A stretch of 64,000 nt of DNA, taken from contig NZ_BDFD01000007.1 of NCBI RefSeq assembly GCF_001895085.1, forward strand, positions 50,465 to 114,464, written 5' to 3'. Positions 54,154 to 64,000 of this stretch are shown here, one piece after another. Under the pieces are notes generated by a model, which was given only the letters and a program-made list of their open reading frames with translations, was not told the DNA's origin and ran no database searches. This DNA comes from Mariprofundus micogutta (GTDB taxonomy: Bacteria > Pseudomonadota > Zetaproteobacteria > Mariprofundales > Mariprofundaceae). Both the position numbers and the translations under genes were made by a program. How positions within the stretch are numbered: position 1 is the first letter of the stretch; each line of letters starts with the position of its first letter.

Positions 54154-54621
54154 TTATTCCCGCTTATCTTCAAGAAGATCATGCGGCATGGTCACCAGTA
54201 CCGAACAGGGCGCATGAGCCACAACCCGCTCCGCTGTCGAACCTGTCAACATGTGTTCAATCACGCCTTTTTCATCATGGCGACCAATGACAATCAGGTC
54301 GGCAGGCAATGAGGCGGCAAAATCACAAATAAACCTGGAGGGATCTCCGGCTGACTCTTCAACATGTGTTTCCACATCAAAATCAAACTGCTCGCTCAAG
54401 GCCTGCATACGATGCACAGCCCCATCGTGGGCTGCATGGTTCACCTCATCAATGGGTGGAATGGAAACCATATCTGTTTCAAAATAAACCGAGGGCTCCA
54501 ATACATGCAACAGGTGCAATTCGGCATCAAATTTCCCGGCCAGCACTGCAGCACGCCTGACCGCTTCCGTGGCCTGCTCGGAAAAATCATATGGAACCAG
54601 AATCTTGTTATGTCTGATCAT
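54154..54621 (-). CDS. Universal stress protein, UspA family
   Basis: A 155-residue single-domain UspA protein with NKILVPYDFSEQA at the N-terminus and the C-terminal VIGRHDEKG...GSTAERVVAHAPCSVLV pattern. The nucleotide loop departs from G2xG9xG(S/T) (GRHDEKG), so ATP binding is uncertain. GGGGGGAG lies before the ATG. It is on the same strand as arsR and may share its transcript; its T-rich end region before arsR could weaken read-through. Confidence 0.88.
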   Translation of the reverse strand: MIRHNKILVPYDFSEQATEAVRRAAVLAGKFDAELHLLHVLEPSVYFETDMVSIPPIDEVNHAAHDGAVHRMQALSEQFDFDVETHVEESAGDPSRFICDFAASLPADLIVIGRHDEKGVIEHMLTGSTAERVVAHAPCSVLVTMPHDLLEDKRE

Positions 54622-54703
54622 AGTCTCCCCCCAACGCCTGCACTGCAGACCAATCCACGCTCAAACTAGCAGCGAGAACACGGCTTTGCCAACCCGTTAC
54701 GAC

Positions 54704-55921
<1,218 letters not shown>

Positions 55922-56003
55922 CTCAGGCCCTCATTTACAGAAATAGTTCCACCCTCTGGCGGAAGGGGTTCGCAGACTACACCGAGCAGCGACTGCGTGC
56001 TAC

Positions 56004-56912
56004 TCAGTCACGCAAGAAAAATTCGAGCAGCGCTTTCTGGGCATGCAGACGATTCTCAGCCTCATCCCAGACAACCGACTGCGGCCCGTCAATCACTGAA
56101 GCAGACACCTCTTCGCCGCGATGTGCTGGCAGACAATGCATAAACAGTGCATCTGCATTGGCAAAGGCCATCACCCGGTCATCAACCTGAAAATTAGCAA
56201 AAGCCACTTCACGCTGCGCCTGCTCCTCTTCCTGCCCCATGGATGCCCAGGCATCGGTTGTCACCAGATCAGCAGCATCGGCAGCGTCATTCGGATCATC
56301 AGTAATAGAAACATCTGCTCCCAGATCACAGGCGGCAGCGAGCAATTTCTCATCCGGCCTGTACCCTTCCGGACAGGCAAGCTTCAATTTATAACCTAAA
56401 GAGACCGCGCCATTCACCCACGAATGCGCCATATTATTGCCATCACCAATCCAGGCTACTGTTTTACCCTCAATACAACCGCGGTGCTCTTCATAGGTAA
56501 AGACGTCAGCAAGGATCTGACATGGATGTGTAAGGTCGGTCAGGCCATTGATCACAGGCACCTTTGAATACTCAGCAAATTTTTGCAAGATATCGTGGCC
56601 AAAGGTGCGGATCATGATGCCATCAACCATACTCGATAATACACGCGCCGAATCTTCTATCGGCTCACCACGCCCCAGCTGGGTCGTTCCGGAATGCAGA
56701 AACAGCGCATGCCCACCAAGCTGGAACATACCCGTTTCAAAAGAAACACGGGTACGGGTACTCGCCTTGTCAAAAATCATACCCAGTGTTTTGCCTTCCA
56801 GCGGCCTATGAGCTTTGCCCTCTTTCAGCTTGTGCTTGATTTTTTTAGCGCGTTTGAGGATATGCCGTGTTTCATCAGCCGACACATCAAGCAGAGTCAA
56901 AAAATGTCTCAT
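56004..56912 (-). CDS. argF: Ornithine carbamoyltransferase
   Basis: Forms citrulline from ornithine and carbamoyl phosphate. It shows the carbamoyl-phosphate motif STRTRVSFE, HPCQIL, DGNNMAHSW and the catalytic Cys in MHCLPAHRGEE. ATG 56912 is chosen (GGAGAC about eight bases upstream, usual start MRHFLTLLD), and it overlaps the argD stop in ATGA. An earlier ATG at 56918 is less suitable. Length is 302 residues. Confidence 0.95.
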   Translation of the reverse strand: MRHFLTLLDVSADETRHILKRAKKIKHKLKEGKAHRPLEGKTLGMIFDKASTRTRVSFETGMFQLGGHALFLHSGTTQLGRGEPIEDSARVLSSMVDGIMIRTFGHDILQKFAEYSKVPVINGLTDLTHPCQILADVFTYEEHRGCIEGKTVAWIGDGNNMAHSWVNGAVSLGYKLKLACPEGYRPDEKLLAAACDLGADVSITDDPNDAADAADLVTTDAWASMGQEEEQAQREVAFANFQVDDRVMAFANADALFMHCLPAHRGEEVSASVIDGPQSVVWDEAENRLHAQKALLEFFLRD

Positions 56913-58069
56913 ATGCATGTCTCCATCGCACTGGCAAGCAGCGCCAAAGCTTCATTGATTTCGTCTTCACTCACGTTCAACGGCGGCAGGAACCGTAACA
57001 CATTGGGCCCGGCAAGCAGAACCATCAACCCTTCATCTCTTGCGGCAATAACAAAGGGAGCTGCCTCAACAGATAACTCTGCACCAACAAGCAGGCCCTG
57101 GCCGCGAACATCCTGAATCACCGGAAAGCGCTGCTGTAATGCCAGCAAACCCGACTTCAGCTGCTCCCCACGCTTTTCAACATTATCCAATAGTGCTTCC
57201 GATTCGATTACTTCCAGCACTGTCAGTGCCGCAGAGCACGACAATGGGTTGCCACCAAAGGTTGAACCATGTGTTCCCGGGCCGAATGAAGCCGCCACCG
57301 TTTCACTGGCCAGCATGGCACCGATCGGCACGCCACTCCCCAACCCTTTGGCAAGCGTAAGGATATCCGGAGTGATGCCTGCCTGCTCGAAAGCAAACAT
57401 TGATCCTGTACGTCCGATACCGGTCTGCACCTCATCAAGCATGAGCAGGATACCGTGCTCATCACACAGCTGACGCACAGCCTGCAGGTATGTTGCATCG
57501 GCGACATTGACACCGCCTTCGCCCTGCAGCGGTTCCAGTAAAATGGCTGCAGTCTGCGATGTCACAGCCTCTTTCAGGGCTTGAATATCATTGAGCGGCA
57601 CATGTGTGAAACCCGGGGGAAGCGGATCAAAACCCACTTTCACTTTGTCCTGTCCGGTAGCTGTCAGTGTTGAAAGCAAGCGCCCGTGAAATGACTGTGT
57701 GGCAGTGATAATTGTGCGCCGTGATGAGTCCCGGTCATAATGGAACTTCCGCGCCAGCTTAATGGCCGCTTCATTGGCTTCGGCACCAGAATTACAGAAA
57801 AAGGCAGAGCCCAAACCAGACAGCGCCACTAGCTTTTCCGCCAACTGCTGTTGTTTGGGAATATGAAACAGATTGGAGCAGTGCAACATCGTTTCGGCCT
57901 GATCGGACAACGCCTCGACCATAGCCTGATGTCCATGCCCAAGTGTGTTGACGGCTATGCCGGAAATAAAATCGAGATAAGCATGACCTGCATCATCCCA
58001 GACTCTTGTGCCCTTACCTTTCACCAGCGTTAGTGGAAAGCGGGCGTATGTATTCATTACAGCGCTCAT
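56909..58069 (-). CDS. argD: Acetylornithine aminotransferase
   Basis: PLP-dependent transaminase of arginine (and probably lysine) synthesis, 386 residues. The PLP lysine is in TLAKGLGSGVP; DEVQTGIGRTG and FCNSGAEANEAA are class III signatures. It heads the argD-argF-argG run and is divergent from trpF. The start could be ATG 58069 or ATG 58057; neither has a clear ribosome site. Confidence 0.93.
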   Translation of the reverse strand: MSAVMNTYARFPLTLVKGKGTRVWDDAGHAYLDFISGIAVNTLGHGHQAMVEALSDQAETMLHCSNLFHIPKQQQLAEKLVALSGLGSAFFCNSGAEANEAAIKLARKFHYDRDSSRRTIITATQSFHGRLLSTLTATGQDKVKVGFDPLPPGFTHVPLNDIQALKEAVTSQTAAILLEPLQGEGGVNVADATYLQAVRQLCDEHGILLMLDEVQTGIGRTGSMFAFEQAGITPDILTLAKGLGSGVPIGAMLASETVAASFGPGTHGSTFGGNPLSCSAALTVLEVIESEALLDNVEKRGEQLKSGLLALQQRFPVIQDVRGQGLLVGAELSVEAAPFVIAARDEGLMVLLAGPNVLRFLPPLNVSEDEINEALALLASAMETCI

Positions 58070-58137
58070 GATGCGCAGTTTAGGGAAGAGTTATGAGTTA
58101 CGCATCCTTTCTTCGCACAGAACTCAAATCCAGAGGT

Positions 58138-58178
58138 ACAAAGCTTTGTCGCAACAGGAAAAAACCATTAAGCTTTGT
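58138..58178. repeat. Paired AAGCTTTGT sites in the argD-trpF divergent gap
   Basis: The nine-base word AAGCTTTGT occurs at 58141-58149 and 58170-58178, 29 bases apart. The first copy lies inside the perfect palindrome ACAAAGCTTTGT (58138-58149). The gap must hold the promoters of argD and trpF, so these may be regulator-binding sites. No promoter could be fixed with confidence. Confidence 0.3.
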
Positions 58179-58237
58179 GCGATGAAACCCATGACAATGC
58201 GGATGAATTCGACATGCATTCCAGCTAGAGTGGCGCG

Positions 58238-58882
58238 ATGAGTATTTCGACATCATCAGTGCGCACCCGCATCAAAGTATGCGGCATCACCCGTCTGGAG
58301 GATGCGCTGATTGCATCAGAGTTGGGCGTCGATGCAGTCGGTTTCGTCTTTTACCAGAAATCACCGCGTTATATTGAGCCTGCAAAAGCCGCTGCCATTA
58401 TTCGTCAACTGCCACCCTTTGTGTCAGCGGTCGGCCTGTTCGTAAACCCCACCCAGGAGTTCATTGCCGAGGTGCTGCAAGCAGTACCATTGGGTGTAAT
58501 TCAACTGCATGGTGATGAAACACCGGAATTCTGCAAAGCGCAGCGCAGGCGCGTCATGAAAGCCGTTGCCATATCAACTGCCGAAGACCTGCAGCGCGCC
58601 AAACGTTTCGACTGCCCGCTGCTGCTGGATGCCAAAGCTCCAGCCGGCGTATACGGCGGCACCGGCACTTCATTCGACTGGTCACTGCTTGACGGGTTCG
58701 AGCACGATTACCCCCTGACACTGGCTGGCGGCCTGAATGCCGACAATATTGCTAGTGCCATGTCAGTTCGCCAATGGTTTGCGCTGGATGTATCCTCCGG
58801 CGTCGAAATCTCCCCGGGTATCAAAGATGCCGAGAAAATGCGTGTTTTCATCGACACGGTCAACAAAGGTAAGGGAACATGA
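58238..58882 (+). CDS. trpF: Phosphoribosylanthranilate isomerase
   Basis: A TIM-barrel enzyme of tryptophan synthesis, 214 residues. It starts the block trpF-trpB-trpA. Motifs are KVCGITR at the N-terminus with the catalytic Cys, [22 protein letters not shown], and the C-terminal [10 protein letters not shown] and DVSSGVE. The stop overlaps the trpB start as ATGA. Confidence 0.96.
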   Translation: MSISTSSVRTRIKVCGITRLEDALIASELGVDAVGFVFYQKSPRYIEPAKAAAIIRQLPPFVSAVGLFVNPTQEFIAEVLQAVPLGVIQLHGDETPEFCKAQRRRVMKAVAISTAEDLQRAKRFDCPLLLDAKAPAGVYGGTGTSFDWSLLDGFEHDYPLTLAGGLNADNIASAMSVRQWFALDVSSGVEISPGIKDAEKMRVFIDTVNKGKGT

Positions 58883-60150
58883 GCCACCCACTGCACAACC
58901 TCGATTTTGCTTCCATGTATGATCTGGAGATCAAACATGGCCCCGATAGCGGTGGCCATTTTGGAAAGTTTGGCGGACGCTTTGCCGCCGAAACCCTGAT
59001 GCAGCCATTAAAAGAGATTGAAGATGCATTTTACGAGGCCTGGGCTGATCCGGCCTTTCACGAGGAGCGTCTTGACCTGCTGAAAAACTATGTCGGGCGT
59101 GCCACGCCTCTGTATCACGCCAAACATCTGTCCGCTGAAGTCGGCGGTGCCCAGATTTATCTGAAACGTGAAGATCTGAACCATACAGGCGCACATAAAG
59201 TAAATAATACCATCGGTCAGGCGCTACTTGCCCGTCGCATGGGCAAAAAGAAAGTCATCGCGGAAACAGGTGCCGGTCAGCATGGCGTCGCTACAGCCAC
59301 GGTTGCCGCCATGTTTAACATGGAATGTAACATCTACATGGGCCGTGAAGACATCCGCCGTCAGGCACCGAATGTATTTCGCATGAAACTGCTTGGTGCC
59401 AACGTTATTGCAGTCGATTCCGGCACAGCCACATTGAAAGATGCGGTGAATGAAGCCCTGAGAGTCTGGGTGGCTAGCTGCGAAGATACCTATTACATCT
59501 TCGGCACAGCTGCAGGCCCGCATCCTTTCCCGCTGATGGTGCGCCAGTTCCATACCGTCATCGGCCAGGAAGCCCGCACACAATGTCTGGATCAAACCGG
59601 TCGACTGCCTGATGTGGCGGTTGCCTGCGTTGGCGGTGGCTCCAATGCAATTGGCCTGCTGCATCCGTTTTATGATGATAGTGAGGTGCGTCTGGTTGCC
59701 GTTGAAGCTGGCGGGCATGGTCTGGACGGCAATGAACACGCAGCATCTCTGGCCGCCGGAAAACCCGGAATTATTCATGGCAGCCTCAGTTACCTGCTAG
59801 AAGATGCGGAGGGGCAGATCAACGGCACTCACAGCATTTCCGCAGGCCTCGATTACCCGGGCGTAGGGCCTGAGCTGGCGGCCATGCTTGAAGACGGGCG
59901 ATTGCAGCTGGATGCCGCTACAGATGATCAGGCGCTGGATGCATTCAAAACCCTGACCCGCTGTGAAGGTATTATCCCGGCCCTTGAATCGAGCCATGCC
60001 GTCGCTGCCGGTATTCGTATTGCAGCCGACATGAAACCGGAACAAACCGTACTGATTAATCTCTCAGGTCGTGGTGATAAAGATATGGGAACCGTATTCG
60101 AACTATTGGGTGATGATATAGACAAGGAAACCGGAGGCGATCAGGCATGA
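58879..60150 (+). CDS. trpB: Tryptophan synthase beta chain
   Basis: Joins indole and serine to tryptophan using PLP. The 423-residue type 1 chain carries the PLP lysine in HTGAHKVNN, the phosphate loop GGGSNAIG and the acid/base region [11 protein letters not shown]. The N-terminus [13 protein letters not shown] is typical. It overlaps both neighbours by four bases (ATGA), so trpFBA translation is coupled. TrpB and TrpA form the usual alpha2-beta2 complex. Confidence 0.97.
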   Translation: MSHPLHNLDFASMYDLEIKHGPDSGGHFGKFGGRFAAETLMQPLKEIEDAFYEAWADPAFHEERLDLLKNYVGRATPLYHAKHLSAEVGGAQIYLKREDLNHTGAHKVNNTIGQALLARRMGKKKVIAETGAGQHGVATATVAAMFNMECNIYMGREDIRRQAPNVFRMKLLGANVIAVDSGTATLKDAVNEALRVWVASCEDTYYIFGTAAGPHPFPLMVRQFHTVIGQEARTQCLDQTGRLPDVAVACVGGGSNAIGLLHPFYDDSEVRLVAVEAGGHGLDGNEHAASLAAGKPGIIHGSLSYLLEDAEGQINGTHSISAGLDYPGVGPELAAMLEDGRLQLDAATDDQALDAFKTLTRCEGIIPALESSHAVAAGIRIAADMKPEQTVLINLSGRGDKDMGTVFELLGDDIDKETGGDQA

Positions 60151-60959
60151 GTAATCAGCGACTCGCCAACGTATTTCAACGCTGCAAAGCGGAAGGACGT
60201 GCAGCTCTGGTCGGTTACCTGACGGCTGGAGACCCCGATCCTGAAACCAGTCTCAAACTGATGCTCGCTATGGCTGAGCGGTGCGATATCCTTGAAATCG
60301 GTATGCCCTTCTCTGACCCGATGGCAGATGGACCCGTCATTCAGGCAGCCAGTGAACGCGCCCTTGAAGCCGGCACCAGAATCACTGATGTATTCGAAAT
60401 TACGCAAGCAGTCCGCCAGGCATTCCCGGAACTGGGCATCGTTTTGATGGGCTATGCCAATATCCCGTACACCATGGGTTTTGAAACCTTTGCAGAGCAA
60501 GCCAACAACGTTGGCGCGGATGGTCTGTTGGTTGTGGATGTACCACCTGAAGAGGGACACATCTGCGATGACATTCTGGCCACACATGGACTCGATCGCA
60601 TTCTTCTGCTTTCCCCGACATCCACTGATGAACGTATCAAGCTGGCCTGTGATAACGGTAGCGGGTTTATCTATTATGTCTCACTCACTGGCATTACCGG
60701 TGCAGATATGGGTGATGTGAGTGAGATCCAGGCTAAAACCGCTCATATCCAGTCGATGACTGATATGCCGGTATGTGTTGGTTTCGGAGTCAAAACACCC
60801 GATCAAGCCGCTGCAGTGGGTGCGTTTGCAGATGGTGTGGTGGTGGGCAGCCATTTCGTTTCCCAGATTACATCCAACTCAGGTGAGCAAGCCATTTGTG
60901 CCGCTCTCTCGGCGTCCGCCTCAGCCATGAAAGAGGCTATCCACGGAGCTGCCACTTGA
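60147..60959 (+). CDS. trpA: Tryptophan synthase alpha chain
   Basis: A TIM-barrel subunit that releases indole from indole-glycerol phosphate. The catalytic Glu is in [14 protein letters not shown] and the catalytic Asp in LVVDVPPEE; the phosphate site is FGVKTPDQA. Length 270 is normal. Its stop overlaps the TTG start of the next gene (TTGA), which ties that gene to the trp block. Confidence 0.96.
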   Translation: MSNQRLANVFQRCKAEGRAALVGYLTAGDPDPETSLKLMLAMAERCDILEIGMPFSDPMADGPVIQAASERALEAGTRITDVFEITQAVRQAFPELGIVLMGYANIPYTMGFETFAEQANNVGADGLLVVDVPPEEGHICDDILATHGLDRILLLSPTSTDERIKLACDNGSGFIYYVSLTGITGADMGDVSEIQAKTAHIQSMTDMPVCVGFGVKTPDQAAAVGAFADGVVVGSHFVSQITSNSGEQAICAALSASASAMKEAIHGAAT

Positions 60960-61741
60960 GGATCAAGGTCCTTGGCTGTTATGGCGGCCAGCTTCTCGGT
61001 TTCCGCCTGACGTCGTTTCTGGTCAATGATACGATTCTACTTGATGCCGGCTCACCAACTGAAGCCATGTCGCTGGAAGAACAGCATAATATCCGCCATA
61101 TATGCCTGTCTCATACGCATCTGGACCATATCAAGGATATTGCCTTCCTGGCTGATAACCGTTCGCTTAAATGCATGAATGGCAACAGTGACAACCCCAC
61201 CATTACCATCCACTCTCTGGCAGCAAACAATGAGACGTTGCGCCGGCATTTTTTGAACGGTGAAGTGTGGCCGGATTTTACCGCCATTCCAAACCGCACA
61301 AACCCGACCCTGAAATTAATTGATCTGCAGGCTGAAACTGCATTTGAAATTGATGATGTGCGCATCACGCCTATCGCTGTAAATCATCCGGTCCCGTGTA
61401 CCGGCTTCCTGCTTGAGCAGAACGGTATGCAGGTAATTTATACAGCCGATACAGGCAACACGGATCGCATATGGGAAATAGCCAATGCACAGCCCAACCT
61501 GAAAGCCATCATTCTGGATTGCTCATTTCCGAACGCCATGCAGCATCTGGCCGATATCAGTGGTCATTTGACCCCCAATGGTGTGATGAAGGAACTGCAA
61601 AAGTTTAATGCGGTTGGTAAGGTTCCGGTCTATCTGTATCATATGAAACCTGAAACACTGAATATTATGACTGCGGAAGTGGAAGAACTGAATGTGCCAC
61701 ATCTGCGCATGCTGACGCAAGTCGACGAACTATTATTGTAA
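60956..61741 (+). CDS. Metallo-beta-lactamase-fold hydrolase, probable cyclic nucleotide phosphodiesterase
   Basis: The frame begins upstream inside trpA, but the family N-terminus ([10 protein letters not shown]) begins right after a TTG at 60956 with GGAG seven bases before it, giving 261 residues. The metal site SHTHLDH, a GNT-Asp in TADTGNT, and the late DCSFPN with SGHLTP agree with class II 3',5'-cyclic nucleotide phosphodiesterases. RNase Z-like or other hydrolases are less likely. It sits between trpA and accD. The nucleotide it cleaves (cAMP or cGMP) is not known from sequence. Confidence 0.78.
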   Translation: MRIKVLGCYGGQLLGFRLTSFLVNDTILLDAGSPTEAMSLEEQHNIRHICLSHTHLDHIKDIAFLADNRSLKCMNGNSDNPTITIHSLAANNETLRRHFLNGEVWPDFTAIPNRTNPTLKLIDLQAETAFEIDDVRITPIAVNHPVPCTGFLLEQNGMQVIYTADTGNTDRIWEIANAQPNLKAIILDCSFPNAMQHLADISGHLTPNGVMKELQKFNAVGKVPVYLYHMKPETLNIMTAEVEELNVPHLRMLTQVDELLL

Positions 61742-61763
61742 GGAAGAGGTTGAGGTCACCACT

Positions 61764-62633
61764 ATGAGCTGGTTTACACGCCTGATTGAGACACCGAAAA
61801 ATATTCTGAAATCAAATGATTCAGGATCACCTGAAGGACTATGGGTTAAATGCCCGAGCTGTTCAGAGGCCTTGTATAACAAGGAGCTTCTGCGCAATGG
61901 CATGGTTTGCAGCAAGTGCAATCACCATATGCGCATGTCTGCCCTGCAACGGGCGGAACTACTGTTTGATACAGACACTTTTGAAGAGAAAGACACTGAA
62001 CTGCGCTCGCAGGACCCTTTAAATTTCAAAGATAAAAAGAAATACAAAGACCGCATCAAGGATGCAGGCAAAAAATCCGGTCCGGAAGACTCCATTCGCA
62101 ACTATGTCGGTGATATCAATGGCCGTACCATTTCTGCATCGATTTTCGAATTTTCCTATATGGGCGGCAGCATGGGTGCCGTTGCCGGCGAAAAAATTGT
62201 GCGCGGCATGGAACATGCACTGAAACGTGGCTGCCCCTATCTGCTGGTCACCGCTTCCGGTGGAGCCCGTATGCAGGAAGGCGTACTCTCACTGATGCAG
62301 ATGGCCAAAACCTCTGCCACAGTCAATCAGCTCAATGCTGCCAAACTACCATTTATTTGCCTGCTTACCGACCCGACCATGGGTGGTGTATCCGCATCTC
62401 ATGCCTGGCTGGGTGATGTTATCCTTGCTGAACCGGGTGCCCTGATCGGCTTTGCCGGTCCACGTGTGATTCAGGAAACAGTTGGACAGAAACTGCCCGA
62501 AGGTTTCCAGCGCTCTGATTTTCTGCTTGAACATGGTCTGATTGATGATGTGGTCAGTCGGGGTGACTTGCGTGACTACCTGAGCACACTGCTGAATCAC
62601 CTGACTGATCGTTCCTACCGCCAAAACGCCTAG
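61764..62633 (+). CDS. accD: Acetyl-CoA carboxylase carboxyltransferase beta subunit
   Basis: Transfers the carboxyl group from biotin to acetyl-CoA, together with AccA, in the first step of fatty acid synthesis. The N-terminal four-Cys zinc ribbon is C30, C33, C49 and C52. The crotonase-like domain shows SGGARMQEG and PTMGGVSAS. Length 289 is normal. GAGGT precedes the ATG. It is followed by folC, the classic accD-folC pair. Confidence 0.96.
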   Translation: MSWFTRLIETPKNILKSNDSGSPEGLWVKCPSCSEALYNKELLRNGMVCSKCNHHMRMSALQRAELLFDTDTFEEKDTELRSQDPLNFKDKKKYKDRIKDAGKKSGPEDSIRNYVGDINGRTISASIFEFSYMGGSMGAVAGEKIVRGMEHALKRGCPYLLVTASGGARMQEGVLSLMQMAKTSATVNQLNAAKLPFICLLTDPTMGGVSASHAWLGDVILAEPGALIGFAGPRVIQETVGQKLPEGFQRSDFLLEHGLIDDVVSRGDLRDYLSTLLNHLTDRSYRQNA

Positions 62634-62664
62634 AGCCAGATACAGAACAGGGCAGTCAGCCAGC

Positions 62665-63816
62665 GTGACAGAAAAACCTCACAGTATTGAGAGATGGCTG
62701 ACTGAGCTCGGAAATCCGTCTGCTGACCGCGACTATAAACCCGGACATGAACGTGTCCGGCAGTTGTTATCGCATATCCATAATCACCAACCCGGGCTGC
62801 GCATACGCATCGCCGGCACTAACGGTAAAGGTTCCACATCCACCATGCTGGCTGCGGCCCTGCAGTCCTGTGGCCTGAAGGTCGGCCTGTACACATCGCC
62901 GCATATTCTCGAGTTCAATGAACGCATCCGCATCAATGGCGTTCCTGCAGAGACAGAGAAACTACAGCAAAGCATGCAAAGACTGATGCCCGAGGCACTG
63001 GCCGCAGGCGCCTCGTATTTCGAAACGGCTACAGCACTGGCACTGGAACAGTTTGCGCTAGAGAAGGTAGATGTTGAAATTCTTGAGGCTGGTGTAGGAG
63101 CCAGGCTTGATGCCACCACTGCCATACCTGCTGATATGGCACTGATTACACCAATAGGCCTGGACCATCAGGCCTGGTTGGGTGACTCGATAGTTGCCAT
63201 TGCAGAAGAAAAGTCATTCGTCATGCAGGGATGCCGCTTTTCTATCACGGCCCAACAGTCGCCGGAAGTCAGCCGGGTACTTGATACATTTAAGCCTCAG
63301 CTCGTCACCGCAAACACCATGAACTGGCCGTATCTTGCTGTAGCCGGCGAACACCAGCATATCAATGCCTCACTGGCTTATGCAGCTGTAAAAACGCTGA
63401 GACAGGCAGGCCTGATATCGTGTGACCTGAATAAAGCCAAAGCAGCGATCGCTGACTGCAAAGTCCCCGGAAGACTGGAAAAGATAAATATAGGCCAGGC
63501 CAGTGTATGGCTGGATGCAGCACATAACCGGCATGCTATTGAGGCAATTCTACCCTCGTTAGCATCGCTTGCTGATCCCTTCGATGCCATACTGGTATTC
63601 ACACGTGAAGATCGTTCACTGGCTGATGAAATCGCTCTGCTTGAGCCTTATGGCAAACAAGTTATCTACAAAAGCGGCGCAGCAGGTGAAGGGCAGTCCA
63701 TAAGCCTGTTACATCAACAACTAGCCGCTCAGCCAAATGGTTCTTTTCTACTTCTCGGCTCATTTATCACTGTTGCAGAAATACTGCTCGATCTTGCTCA
63801 ACGTCAAACCCGATAA
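62665..63816 (+). CDS. folC: Folylpolyglutamate/dihydrofolate synthase
   Basis: Adds glutamate to folates. A Mur-ligase-type enzyme with the ATP loop GTNGKGSTST, YTSPHILEFNERIRING and LDAAHN. It starts at GTG 62665, with only a weak ribosome site, 31 bases after accD. At 383 residues it is somewhat shorter than the usual 420, mostly in the C-terminal domain. It ends the trp-accD-folC block. Confidence 0.93.
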   Translation: MTEKPHSIERWLTELGNPSADRDYKPGHERVRQLLSHIHNHQPGLRIRIAGTNGKGSTSTMLAAALQSCGLKVGLYTSPHILEFNERIRINGVPAETEKLQQSMQRLMPEALAAGASYFETATALALEQFALEKVDVEILEAGVGARLDATTAIPADMALITPIGLDHQAWLGDSIVAIAEEKSFVMQGCRFSITAQQSPEVSRVLDTFKPQLVTANTMNWPYLAVAGEHQHINASLAYAAVKTLRQAGLISCDLNKAKAAIADCKVPGRLEKINIGQASVWLDAAHNRHAIEAILPSLASLADPFDAILVFTREDRSLADEIALLEPYGKQVIYKSGAAGEGQSISLLHQQLAAQPNGSFLLLGSFITVAEILLDLAQRQTR

Positions 63817-63879
63817 CAATCCGGATCCACAGGTAAACATTCCAGTTTTTTGACAAGAACAGAAATGCCATCTATCACT

Positions 63880-63961
63880 GCTGTCCGGTTAAGGAATTAG
63901 CAGCAAGAAAACAGGCCTGAATTCCCAACGATTATGGTAAATTTGTAGTTATCCAGACAGC
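63880..63961. repeat. Imperfect inverted repeat, possible insertion-sequence end
   Basis: GCTGTCCGGTTAA (63880-63892) and TTATCCAGACAGC (63949-63961) pair at 11 of 13 positions. A second nested pair is AGGCCTGAATTC near 63912 and GAACTCAGGCC near 63978. The arrangement just before a new gene could be the left end of an insertion sequence, or simply a leader hairpin. The other end lies outside the window. Confidence 0.35.
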
Positions 63962-63988
63962 AAATTCACAGAACGGAGAACTCAGGCC

Positions 63989-64000
63989 ATGAAGCACATT
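63989..64000 (+). CDS. Start of a further gene, four codons only
   Basis: ATG AAG CAC ATT (MKHI) follows GGAG by nine bases at the window edge. Some IS4-type transposases begin in a similar way, and the inverted repeat upstream would fit, but four codons cannot identify the product. Confidence 0.3.

Overview
The window reads as chromosome of a free-living Gram-negative proteobacterium. It has outer-membrane efflux, LytM/EnvC-type cell division, RND pumps and ubiquinone-type metabolism. The order obgE-proB-proA-nadD-rsfS-rlmH-envC-ctpA, the trpFBA-accD-folC block and a FeoB transporter would fit a Zetaproteobacterium (Mariprofundus-like iron oxidiser). That placement is inference from gene content and order; a gammaproteobacterium is not excluded. 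No rRNA, tRNA or CRISPR array was seen. The only hint of a mobile element is at the extreme right edge.

Layout. 1-950: end of mutT and a lone receiver-domain protein with its own promoter. 1050-15500 (minus strand): tightly overlapping housekeeping genes, xerC, a DUF484-GGDEF diguanylate cyclase, an L,D-transpeptidase and a TPR protein sharing a C-terminal domain, DUF502, a divergent polysaccharide deacetylase, ctpA, envC, rlmH, rsfS, nadD, proA, proB, obgE, rpmA, rplU and rpmE. 15650-23360: gloA, purC, three ion antiporters and a divergent FeoB. 23447-30426 (plus): a complete MoxR/Bat operon. 30668-33406: an orphan hybrid sensor kinase. 33615-40565: a small secreted repeat protein and a tetR-OMF-MFP-small ORF-RND efflux operon with a candidate operator. 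40741-43644: CBS protein, CPA2 antiporter, an RquA-like (rhodoquinone) enzyme and a small membrane protein.

43865-54621 is an accessory arsenic/thiol island: arsC, an orphan PstS-like binding protein, a CcdA-thioredoxin-small redox protein-DUF318 permease module, an APC transporter, an ECF-like sigma factor with a cysteine-rich tail, arsJ with its dedicated GAPDH, acr3, a GDCCVxC protein, arsR and a universal stress protein. It predicts arsenate reduction plus arsenite extrusion, and in parallel arsenate capture as 1-arseno-3-phosphoglycerate with export by ArsJ. 54704-58069 holds argG, argF and argD. 58238-63816 (plus) holds trpF, trpB, trpA, a metallo-beta-lactamase-fold protein, accD and folC.

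The points most worth a second look are the sigma factor and thiol-relay module inside the arsenic island, the RquA homologue, the antiporter with no ordinary start codon, the DUF484-GGDEF fusion beside xerC, and a 55-codon gene lying between the MFP and RND pump genes.
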